NCBI RefSeq assembly: GCF_027943255.1
Contig: NW_026562179.1
Coordinates: forward strand, 994,501-1,058,500
DNA length: 64,000 nucleotides
Reading direction: 5' to 3'
Source of the DNA: Anastrepha obliqua
Lineage: Eukaryota > Arthropoda > Insecta > Diptera > Tephritidae
In this document: positions 53,640 to 62,815 of the stretch, one piece after another
Layout of the letters: each line of letters begins with the position of its first letter
Numbering within the stretch: position 1 is the stretch's first letter
Program-made: the position numbers and the translations under genes
Notes under the pieces: generated by a model
What the model saw: the letters and a program-made list of their open reading frames with translations, nothing else
What the model was told of the DNA's origin: nothing
The model's database searches: none

Positions 53640-54797
53640 TTTAACAGAGCGGACTGGCCTAAGTTCCTCTCCCTTTTGGCAGAAATATGTAGCAGTAAGC
53701 CATCTCTGCATAATATAAACGACGAGATTTCATTAATAAGACCGCGATCAATAAAAACAACAATCACATTCGCTGCTCACATTGTCATCCCACAATCTGC
53801 ATCAAAGGTGCCTGATCTACTGTTCTCTCATCCCTAAGAAACCGCAAAGAGTCTTTGTGGGCCCGTTATAAACAATTAGACAACCTTGTAAGATTTAAAA
53901 ACGCGAACGCGGTATTTAGAAGAGAGCTAAAATTAGCAAAAAGGAAAGCATTAGCACTTATGGCCAAAATCATCCCGACATCTAGCCCCACACATATTTG
54001 AATCCTATCCGAACCCTACCACAACTCATCACCTTACCCCAAAGCCATCCTTTCTGATTTACCGAATATGCTAGAAGAATTTGAGATTACAATATGCTCA
54101 ATGACTGACAAAGCCCCAGGAGCGGATTAAATTGCTTATCTCATCCTCGAAAATCTCCCATTAAATACTAGATATAGACTCGTTAATCTCTATAACAACA
54201 TTTTCAACCAGGGTATTTACCCGCAGTCCTGGAAAACTACAAAAATTATTCCATTCCTTAAACCCAATAAATCCAGTACCATTATTTCCAACTACAGACC
54301 TTGTCTGCATGTCTAAGGTTTTCGGAAAAATAATTTCAACTCGGTTACTGTGGTACGCAATATAAAAGGATTTCATATCTGACAATAAATTTGCTTTTCA
54401 AAGGGGTCTTGGAGTGATTGACCCACTTCTATATCTTCAACACTTTGCCTCTACCGCTCTATCCTCTCGAAAACATGTTTCAGTTCTAAACCTGGGCTTC
54501 AAAAAAGCTTTCGATAGTATAGGTCCTCACAATGTTCTGCGGCAATTAAAACGCTGGAAAGTCGACAACAAAATGTACCATACCATTAAGTCTTTTATAC
54601 TGAACCGCAAATTCTTTGTTAGTATCAATAACCACAATTCCGATATTTTAAACTTAGACAAAAGGCTCCCCACATACCACAAGGCTCCCCACTTTCAGTA
54701 ATTTTGTTCATCATAGCTTTCAATGAAATTTCTTTCTTAATTTCCCCACTCCGATCTATTAGTCATTTTTTTATGCTGATGATTTGGTAATTTTCTC
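53640..54797 (+). pseudogene. I-clade RT, N-terminal to palm
   Basis: The linker near 53820-53980 (SLRNRKESLWARYK and FRRELKLAKRKA) precedes RT motifs: KAPGAD near 54112, YNNIFNQGIYPQSWKT (about 54190-54240), IIPFLKPNKSS, and in frame 54414-54701 ALSSRKHVSVLNLGFKKAFD with the first catalytic aspartate replaced in this reading by glycine. YADDLVIFS lies at 54772-54798. The foldback insertion follows at once. Confidence 0.7.
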
Positions 54798-54801
54798 TTA
54801 A

Positions 54802-55840
54802 GGGTAAGACTCCGTCAGAAAATATGAGATTTGCAAGTGGTCTTTCGATTTCTTTGAAACTTTGGGAAATATTAGTTCTAGGTAAGATACATTCGAACCT
54901 AAAAGGATTTTGAAAAATTTTCAAAATTGAGTCATCTACGCCATGTTGAAAATCGGGACCGTGTTTTTTTCAAAAATCAATATTTCTTGAACCGTTGGAT
55001 GGATTTCAATGCAATTTACAGACAATATAGAAACAAATAAGTAGTTTAAATTAGTATTATGTTAAAAAAAAAATTTCGAAATTTTGACCAAAAAAAGTCA
55101 AAAAAATTTTTTGAATCAATTTTTAGTTGATTTGGCCAGTTTTTTAGATTTTCTGTTATACACGTAACGATTCCTTATGATTTAACCTTTATTTTGAAAA
55201 AAAAAATTTTATGGTGTCTATAATAATTAGTTCTCGAGATATTGCGATTTTAGTAGAAGCGCGCACCGTGAAGTTCGCGGTTACGCAGCGCGGGAGTAGA
55301 AAAACGAGCACAGACCTGCAGCAGTCTGCTCCAGTCACTTCATGCAGGAACACAAAACGCAGCGCGAACCGTGCGTGCGCGCGTCCACTAAAATCGCAAT
55401 ATCTCGAGAACTAATTATTATAGACACCATAAAATTTTTTTTTTCAAAATAAAGGTTAAATCATAAGGAATCGTTACGTGTATAACAGAAAATCTAAAAA
55501 ACTGGCCAGATCAACTAAAAATTGATTCAAAAAATTTTTTTGACTTTTTTTTGGTCAAAATTTCGAAATTTTTTTCTTGACATAATACTAATTTAAACTA
55601 CTTATTTGTTTCTATATTGTCTGTAAATTGCATTGAAATCCATCCAACGGTTCAAGAAATATTGATTTTTGAAAAAAACACGGTCCCGATTTTCAACATG
55701 GCGTAGATGACTCAATTTTGAAAATTTTTCAAAATCCTTTTAGGCTCGAATGTATCTTACCTAGAACTAATATTTCCCAAAGTTTCAAAGAAATCGAAAG
55801 ACCACTTGCAAATCTCATATTTTCTGACGGAGTCTTACCC
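54802..55840. repeat. foldback family A, complete copy with TTAA flanks
   Basis: The 1039 bp element has two arms of about 450 bp (54802-55255 and 55385-55840) that are near-perfect inverses. Each outer end reads GGGTAAGACTCCGTCAGAAA inward. TTAA lies on both sides (54798-54801 and 55841-55844), consistent with a target duplication in the I element RT. The centre (about 55256-55384) is GC-rich, unlike the AT-rich arms, and holds its own inverted pair (CGCACCGTGAAGTTCGCG and a CGCGAACCGTGCG match). No coding frame is evident. Confidence 0.85.
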
Positions 55841-56000
55841 TTAAACAACATTTCCCAGATAAAAATCTATTTTTCAAATATTTGAAGTCAGATCTCTGAG
55901 TGGTCTAAAACATTGTGCAAGTGGGAAACATTTCACATCTGCCGAAAGCACAAGGATATCTTCCCTTGTCTTTCCATTTGTTTTGATAAAAAGCATTGTA
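55841..56000 (+). pseudogene. I-clade RT continuation after the foldback
   Basis: After TTAA the plus strand reads LNNISQIKIYFSNI, a stop, then SQISEWSKT, the usual segment following the YADD motif in I-type RTs. The reading is offset by one base from the YADD frame. It fades at about 56000 where a mariner fragment starts. Confidence 0.5.
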
Positions 56001-56004
56001 AATA

Positions 56005-56395
56005 TATTAAAAAAAGTGCTCCGAGGCAGCCAATTGATATCGGAATTTCGGCTGATTATTCGGTTTTCAAAAACGGTAGCAAAAAGTTCGAGTGTAACTT
56101 TGGCAGTGTGACAAGTTGCACCAAATGTCGTCCATGTCATCCTCTTCAATTCTTGGAAACAACTCGTTGAGCATGTCACGGTAATGCTCCCCATTTACTG
56201 TAACCGCGGCTCCTCGCTCATTTTCGAAAAAATGGCCCGATGATGCCGCCAGACCAAAAACCGCACCAAACAGTGACTAGTTGTGGATGCATTTGCTTCT
56301 CTACAGTAACTTGTGGATTTTCTGAGCCCCAAATCCGACAAGTTTGCTTACTGACGTAGCCACCGATGTGAAAATCAGAAAAGAAGAAGAAGACT
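56005..56395 (-). pseudogene. mariner transposase fragment (DD41D-like)
   Basis: The minus strand reads GSITVT near 56194, TWTTFGATCHTAKVTLELFA with the degraded second aspartate region, and ENRIISRNSDINWLPRS. Further right the inverse of 56210-56350 carries the usual GPYFF and IRIWG-type segments in decayed form. Both ends are missing. Confidence 0.65.
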
Positions 56396-56569
56396 CACCA
56401 CTTCAGAAAGAGGTTTTCAATATTTCCCAATTTTGTTCAACCGTTAGCGTCCCATTTCGTAAATGTCAAACCTTCAAATAAATTATGAACACATTTGACA
56501 TGCCATTTGTGTTACCATTCTCAAAAAAATAGGTGGTTCAAAAGCACACGCTATATGGCCCACCCTGAT

Positions 56570-56886
56570 ATATATATTATTAGCGCTTACACCCTTTTTG
56601 GGTGTTTGGCCGAGCTCCTCCTCCTATTTGTGGCGTGCCTCTAGATGTTGTTTCACAAATGGAAGAACCTACAGTTCTAAGCCGACTCCGAACGGCAAAT
56701 GGTTTTTTATGAGGAGCTTTTTCATGACAGAAATACACTCGGAGGTTTTTGTCTGCCGAGGGGCGACCGCTATAAGAAAGAACGTTTTCTTCTTCTTCTT
56801 TTGGTGTTTCACATAGATTGGAACCTATGTTCGCTCCGAATTCCGAATGGTATTCACAGACGAACCTATTCGGCTACGGCGGCCGG
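56570..56886 (-). mobile_element. tRNA-derived SINE, copy e
   Basis: A nearly full-length, diverged copy. On the minus strand it has a GTAGCCGAATAGG A-box region, a decayed B box (GGTTCCAATC), the conserved body with GAGTGTATTTCTGTCATG, and a 3' end decayed to GTAAGCGCTAATAATATATA. Confidence 0.8.
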
Positions 56887-57022
56887 ATGGTTTTTTATTA
56901 GCCTTTTAAAATAAAACAAATTTTACCTTCACTTACCATCGATAAACGGGCCTCACTCGTTCATATCGTTTTCGGAACGCAGTAAATAATACATTCGCAT
57001 TGTTACAGTTACATTTTTTTTA

Positions 57023-57208
57023 TTGTTGAAAAATGTTGTTGAAATCGCTTTCTTCGAAAGCTCCTACTCCTCAAAAGAAGCTATAAAAAGGGATATCGAA
57101 GCGTATTTTGGCTCCAAGGACAAACAATTTTTTGAGCAGGGAATTAAAAATTTGCCTAAACGTTGGGAATACATTATAAATAATGAAGGAAAATATATTA
57201 TTGATTAA
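57023..57208 (+). pseudogene. mariner transposase C-terminal fragment
   Basis: The 61-codon frame contains FFEQGIKNLPKRWEYIINNE and ends GKYIID, a C-terminus typical of mariner transposases. The rest of the gene is absent. It differs from the DD41D copies nearby. Confidence 0.7.
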
Positions 57209-57260
57209 TAAATACTTTAAACATCTTTTTTATTAATTATAAAACCACTTTTAAAAACGC

Positions 57261-58098
57261 ATGAACTTATGGACTGACCTGATACATATTTTGACCCCAA
57301 TAAATATGACGAGAGCGTTAATATTATCAAAAATTGATTTCACCCTACCATACGGTCACTGCGCCAAAAATCATATAGCGCTACTGCATGCACCATATCA
57401 CAATGCCGCTAGAAGATATATCCGGGTTTCGTCCATATCCCCAACCAAAACTTTTGGAAGCTGGACTACCTAATATCGCATCTGTAGAACTCTGAACAAT
57501 ACACCGATGTTATACTAAAAATTATACACTCCAAGAGCAATCTTATGTTCCACGTAATCGAAAGACCGTCACAGCTTATGTTATAATGCAAAGCAACAAT
57601 CCTTCGGTCCTGTCGCGGTGCATTACACTCGCTAAATAATTTAACATCATATCTACTGCGAGTCTTATGAGAACACCAACACACCCTCGGTGGGTTTCGT
57701 TTAAGTCCTGTTTCTATAATAAATTATTCTGCCTTAACAAAATTTAAACTGTAACGATCGAGCACATACAGCACTACAGCGAAGCTATTAAACCTTTCCT
57801 AGCAGACTTTGATTTTATAGTCATCGAAGAATCCAAACCGGACACCAGCACATTTGCTGTGACAAATAGCGTCGGTGCCACAATTTTTGTCGGTGCCCTG
57901 CCTATATACTGCTCAGCTTTCACAGCAGAAGCAGCTGCACTACATGAAATAGTAATGTTTGGCTTCCAAAAAAGCAAAAAACATGTCATATGCAGCGACG
58001 GCAAATTCGCGTTGCAGAACCAAAAACAACGATCTGCTACTCATCAATATGATATATGTATATACATTCTGTCAAAAAACTATCGGCAAATGTTAATT
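57261..58098 (+). pseudogene. I-clade RT end and RNase H
   Basis: Frame 57261-57473 reads ARALILSKIDF-like sequence (RALILSKIDFTLPYGHCAK) and HAPYHNAARRYIR, the connection after the RT. Frame 57859-58101 reads VGATIFVGALPIYCSAFTAE and AAALHEIVMFG, then HVICSDGKFALQNQ, with the glutamate and second aspartate of RNase H. Between them the sequence is decayed with several stops. Confidence 0.7.
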
Positions 58099-59130
58099 TA
58101 AAAAGCGCGCGTTACACATACATGTGTCTAATTTTTTTCTGGAATGTTGGTACAACTGTCTTCTATAGTGTCGCATAGTTTGAGCGTGATCTGTAAATTA
58201 GCTTGTTTTTAGCATTTAATTATATCAGTCAACCACAGGTATGCTCTGCGATTTCCACTATGGATAAAAATATCGAACAAAGAATTTTTCGTAAGCAGAA
58301 AGCGTATGGCGAGTGTGCTTTATTAAAAACACGGGTCTACGAGAGGTATAAGGCTTTTGCAGAGAGCCCAAAAGTCGTGTAAGATTTGCCCCGATCTGGT
58401 CGTCCATCAACGTCTTCAACGGCTGAAAACGGCTGAAAACGTCAACAATGTCAATTAAATGGTGTTGGAAAACCATCATTTAAGCTTGAGGGAGGTAACT
58501 CGTCACCTTAGCGTGTCTCACGAATCAATTCGCAACATTTTACACCATTAATTGGGCATGAGACGTTGGCTGCTCGACTCGTTCCAAAGGGGTTGAATTT
58601 CTTTCAAAAACTTCATCGCATCGCAATTTTTATCCAGTGCATCATAACAGATGACCACGTCAAAGTCGTTTTCGTTCTCTTTCGTACTCGTTTTCTTTGA
58701 CTATCATGGTGTTGTGCACCCGGAATTCATTCCTAATGGTTCTACGGTAAATATTGGTTCTACGGTACATATAAAGAATACCTACTATTTGGAAGTGGTG
58801 CGACGTTTGAGAGAGAATGTGGCTAGGATACGGGCCAATTTGTGGAAAGAAAATTCATGGCTCTTGAACCATGATATCGCACCGTCTCACGAGGCTCATA
58901 TTGGGAACATTTTTTGACCAAAAACTCAGCAAATATCATCGAACAGCCGTATTCACCGGATTTAGCCCCCTGTGGATTTTTCCTTTTCCCAAAACTTAAA
59001 TTGCCACTTCGTGAACGTCGCTTTGAATCGATAGAGGCCATTAAGGAGAATGCGCTGAAAGAGCTGAAGAAGATCTCTTCAAACGCGTTTAAAAGGCGCT
59101 TTGATGACTGGACCAATCGTTGGCATATGC

Positions 59131-60072
59131 AAAGCGTTTTTCAGTAAGAGCGCTTCAACTTTTTTTTTGAATAAAACACAAACGGTTTGACTTTTTTAAC
59201 CAATTTTTTTTTTTATCGAGTTTGAACATATACATTTAAGTATCAAATTCGATTTCTTTTGCATGACCACCGCGTGCACGTTTTACCAAGTCCAATCGTT
59301 GAACCCAATTTTCGACCACTCTTTTGCATAAATCGGCCGAAATTCCAGCAATTTCGCGTTCAATGTTGGCTCTGAGCTCACAAATCGGTGCCGGCTTGTT
59401 ACTGAAGACCAATGACTTCACATAACGCCAAAGAAAATAGTCTAGAGGCGTCAAATCACACGAGCGCGGCGGCCATTCGACCGGTCCATTTCTGGAAATA
59501 ATGCGCTCATCGAACTTACTCTTCAACAAATCAATTGTAGCGTGTGCTGTGTGGCTTGTGGCCCCGTCTTGTTGAAACCACATGTCGTCTAAGTCCATAC
59601 CATTCAATTGCGGCCAAAAATAATCGTTTATCATGTCGCGGTATCGATTTCCATTCACAGTAACGTGGCGATCGTTCTCGTCAACGAAAAAATATGGGCC
59701 AATTACGCCGCCGGCATGTAAACCGCACCAAACAGTGATTTTTTCGGGATGCAACGGTGCCTCATGAATCACGTGTGGATTGCTTTCTGCCCAGTAACGC
59801 ATATTTTACTTGTTGACAAAGCCATTGAGCCAAAAGTGAGCTTCATCACTGAAGATGATTTTTTGGAAAATCTGCTCGTAAAGTAGCAGCAACAGAACGA
59901 TTATTTTCATAAAAAATTTGCACGATTTGCAATCTTTGCTCAAGTGTGTAGCGTTCCATGATGAAATGTATACTAATGAAGTTTACAAATGGCAAGCGAA
60001 AAATAAAAAATATTGCGTCGTTCGCCCTCCCTATCGGAAAAAAGTTGAAGCGCACCTATTGAAAAACGCTAT
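59131..60072 (-). mobile_element. DD41D mariner, internally deleted, inside the DD34D mariner
   Basis: The inverted ends match over about 34 bases (AGCGTTTTTCA, then GCGCTTCAACTTTTTT) at 59132-59168 and 60039-60070. The right flank is TA; the left target TA appears as CA. On the minus strand the gene starts MERYTLEQRLQIVQIFYENN (59959), is deleted after SVAATLR, and continues with FSDEAHFWLNGFVNK (first aspartate). Frame 59802-59236 has ITVWCGLHAGGVIGPYFF, MWFQQDGATSH (second) and PPRSCDLTPLDYFLW (third), again with 41 residues between the last two. Confidence 0.85.
59236..59802 (-). pseudogene. DD41D mariner transposase, catalytic half
   Basis: The 188-codon frame covers the second and third catalytic aspartates and the C-terminus (ELRANIEREIAGISADLCKR). 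It is well preserved, with no internal stop. The N-terminal half upstream is deleted or frameshifted, so the gene is broken overall. A TAA near 59800 separates it from the first-aspartate region. Confidence 0.85.
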
Positions 60073-60234
60073 ATATTGCTTCGAATGGAGCGTATTTTGA
60101 AGGCAACAAAATAAATTTTGATGATTAAACAATTATTTTGCGTTTTATTGAAAAATTTCAGGTACTTTTTTCACAAATTCGTCAAATTACTTAGCCGGCA
60201 AAATCTCTCAAATTTGGGCCACCTAATAATATTA

Positions 60235-60650
60235 GTACAAATTAAATAATTCGCGTTGAGCTAAGCCGATTTTCCCATCCTACTCTCCTTGCATAGACAT
60301 AAGAACCTTTGTGCGTACAGGAATTGGCCATTCAATTCCCACTCAAAGTCATTTACTAAATGGAGCCTTGAAGCCGCCATGCTCATACTGCAATAGACCA
60401 AATTTATCAGTGAAACATCTCCTGGACGAATGCTCTGGCCTAACCCAAATCCGAACAACAGTTTTGGCAACCCTGTGACCATCTGATATTACCAAACTCA
60501 GATAATATTAACTCTTTCCTAAAATTTCAAAAAATAAAGCGATTGTTACTTTCATCCGACATATTACCAACTTTTCATACTTAATGTATTGTAAATTATT
60601 CCTAAAATATCCTTATAAGTATTAATTTCGAGCCGAGCCAGCATTTTTGT
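60235..60650 (+). pseudogene. I-clade C-terminal CCHC region
   Basis: The plus strand reads TGIGHSIPTQSHLLNGALKP at about 60320-60380, then CSYCNRPNLSVKHLLDECSG at about 60384-60445, a CX2C...H...C motif at the end of I-type ORF2, followed by LTQIRTTVL. A stop follows near 60476 and the reading fades out by 60650. Confidence 0.65.
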
Positions 60651-60689
60651 TAAATTTTACAACTATTCCAATAAGAGGTGTTATTCCTA

Positions 60690-61563
60690 TAAAAGATCAA
60701 TGGTTTCGTTGCTTGTGTGGCACGTAGCACCGTCTTGTTGAAAATAAACCTTGTCCAGATCAATGCCATCGGCCATAAAAAATCGTTAATCATCTCTCGA
60801 TGGCGCATACATTAACCGTAACTGTTGCTCCAGCTTCATTTTCGAAAAAGTAAGGTCCAATGACTCCGCCGGACCATTAACCGCACCATACAGTACCACG
60901 TTGAGGACAGAGAGGCTTTTCAACAATAACTCTTGGATTTTCTGAGCCCCAGATCCGACAATTTTGCTTGTTGACTAAGCTACCGAGGTGGAAATAGGCC
61001 TCATCACTCAAGATGATTTGTGGATGGAATTCCGGATCATTTTCATGCATTTCAATTGTTGATGATAGGCCGGATTGAGTTCTTGTGTTAACTGGACTTT
61101 ATAAGTCTTAAGACCCAAATTTTTATGCAAAATACGGTGAAATGACGTTTGTGGAATGCCGAATTCCAACGAACGACGAGGAATGGACAAACCTGGGTTT
61201 TCTTCAACACTTTCGGCTACAACAGCAATATTTTCGGCTGTTCTTGAGCGATGTGCACGGGTTTTATTCTTCACATCACTAACTTGTCCTAACAGCTCGA
61301 ATTATTTCACCAATTTCTGTATTGCGGTCCGACAAGATGCTTCACGATGACCCAAAAATGTTCGAGTTTTACATACTGTCCCTGCCAAATTTTCACCATT
61401 TTTATAGTGAATTTTAATAAAATCAATGCGTTGTTTAAGTGTGTATCGTTCCATTTTTATTAATGGCGTAATTTCTACTTGTCAAATATAAAAAAATTGC
61501 AGCTTCAAAAGTGACATCTACCGAAATAGCGGGCTATTCAAACTAACACCTGTTATTGGAAAA
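60690..61563 (-). pseudogene. DD41D-like mariner relic, C-terminally truncated
   Basis: The minus strand begins ERYTLKQRIDFIKIHYKNGE near 61450 and, after a stop, frame 61274-61008 reads NKTRAHRSRTAENIAVVAES and GIPQTSFHRILHKNLGLKTY. Further on DLDKVYFQQDGATCHTSN lies near 60765-60705 (second aspartate region). The third site is missing. The inverse of the right end reads AAGGGTTTTCCAATAACAGG, next to TA, a plausible terminal repeat. Confidence 0.7.
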
Positions 61564-61886
61564 CCCTTTATATATACATAAAATTGGCACGTACATCCTT
61601 TTTGGGTGTTTGGCTCTTTCTCCTATTTGTGGCGTGCGTCTTGATGTTGTTCCACAATTGGATGGACCTACAGTTTCAAGCCGACTCCGAACGAGAGATA
61701 TTTTTTATGAGGATTTTTTTCATGGCAGAAATACAGTCGGTGGTTTGCCATTGCCTGCCGAGGGGCGACCGCTATTAGAAAAATGTTTTTCTTCATTTTG
61801 GTGTTTCACCTAGATTCGAACCTACGTTCTCTCTATGAATTCCGAATGGTATTCAAGCACTAACCCACTCGGCTACTTCGGGTGCC
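61564..61886 (-). mobile_element. tRNA-derived SINE, copy f
   Basis: On the minus strand it has GTAGCCGAGTGGGTTAG (A-box region), GGTTCGAATCTAG (B box) and the conserved body. A small deletion removes the AGGAGGAGCTCGG block, and the 3' end is decayed (GTACGTGCCAATTTTATG). It is next to the right end of the mariner relic at 60690-61563. Confidence 0.8.
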
Positions 61887-61933
61887 AACTCTCTACTATT
61901 ACTCTTACAAATAAATAAATAAATGTAGCTAAA

Positions 61934-62812
61934 GGGTGATCAATTTAGAGGTATCGAAATTTAAATTGAAACAAAACACCAAAAATTCAAACTGATTTGG
62001 CAATCTTTATTATTTTGGTGTAGAACCACTCATGACACTTATTTTTTTAAGATATTCTCTTTCAAAATTTGGCCGCAAGTGCACCGCGATTCGGCCATCC
62101 GTAAACAGCAATTTTAAATGGCTCGCTTGGGGATTTCGGTTGGTATCTCGTGCCAAACTGTAGTAATGTTGACTCCCAATGCCTCAATCGAAGTTGGTTT
62201 ATCCAGGAAGCATTTGGACTTCACATACTTCCACAAATAAAACTCGAAAGGTGTGATATCATACGATCTTGGTAGCCAATTCACTGGTCGCGAAACGACG
62301 ACGCAGTAAATTCATTGTTTCACGGGCTGCATGACAAGTAGCTCCGGCTTTAATATGTATATGGCATCAAAAGGTCGTTTATCATGGCGCGATAGCGTTC
62401 CACATTCACTGTTACGTTGCCACCAGAATCGTCTTTGAAGAAATATGGATCGATGATTCCTCCAGTCCATAGGCCGCACAAAATGGTTTTCTTTCAATGG
62501 ATGTAATGGCTGTGTTGCTATTCAGAACAAATATGGCAATTTTGCTTACTGACGTAGCCACGTAGTCATTAAGCCAAAAACGTAGGACGGTTATGTACAC
62601 CATAAGGGTGCTTGCATGCGATGAACACTTTTCACAGTGCGTCGGTTTTCATAATATTATACAATTGTACGATTTGTAACCGTTGAGGAGGTGTAAATCT
62701 TTCCATGATGAAATGTCAAAGAATATTAAAAAAAATATGTATTTAGTTTGACACGCGTGATCCGTCTAAAACCACCTATTGGAAAAAGTAACTCCTTTAT
62801 GTACATATAAAG
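61934..62812 (-). pseudogene. DD41D-like mariner relic, second copy
   Basis: The minus strand begins MERFTPPQRLQIVQLYNIMK near 62706. LRGYVSKQN near 62560, CGLWTGGIIDPYFFKDD (about 62477-62425) and NVTVNVERYRAMINDLLMP follow. The second aspartate region is deleted or scrambled, and the rest is decayed down to about 61950. TAAAGG occurs at both outer ends in inverted orientation (61933 and 62797). Confidence 0.6.
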
Positions 62813-62815
62813 TAA

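Larger units (their letters stand above)
58240..60190 (+). pseudogene. mariner of the DD34D type, interrupted by a DD41D mariner
   Basis: From 58260 the plus strand reads MDKNIEQRIF, then VVxDLPRSGRPSTSS, LAARLVPKGLNFFQKLHR, FVLVFFDYHGVVHPEF, a decayed DIAPSHEAHI (second site) and PYSPDLAPCGFFLFPKLKLP (third site region), and ends RWHM at 59129. The C-terminus resumes at 60075 with IASNGAYFEG and INFDD. The gap is the DD41D mariner at 59131-60072. The first catalytic site and several frames are lost. It lies inside the I-clade element. Confidence 0.75.
51745..60650 (+). mobile_element. I-clade non-LTR retrotransposon, fragmented by later insertions
   Basis: The plus-strand blocks are collinear with an I-type element: gag (about 51800-52400), endonuclease (52884-53620), RT (53640-54797), RT continuation (55841-56000), RT end and RNase H (57261-58098) and C-terminal CCHC region (about 60310-60500). 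The gaps are a foldback A element (54802-55840), a mariner/SINE/mariner-fragment cluster (about 56005-57210) and a mariner with another mariner inside it (about 58100-60200). Many stops are present. The clade assignment rests on the gag knuckles, the ILQWNLNG endonuclease start and the RNase H. Confidence 0.75.
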
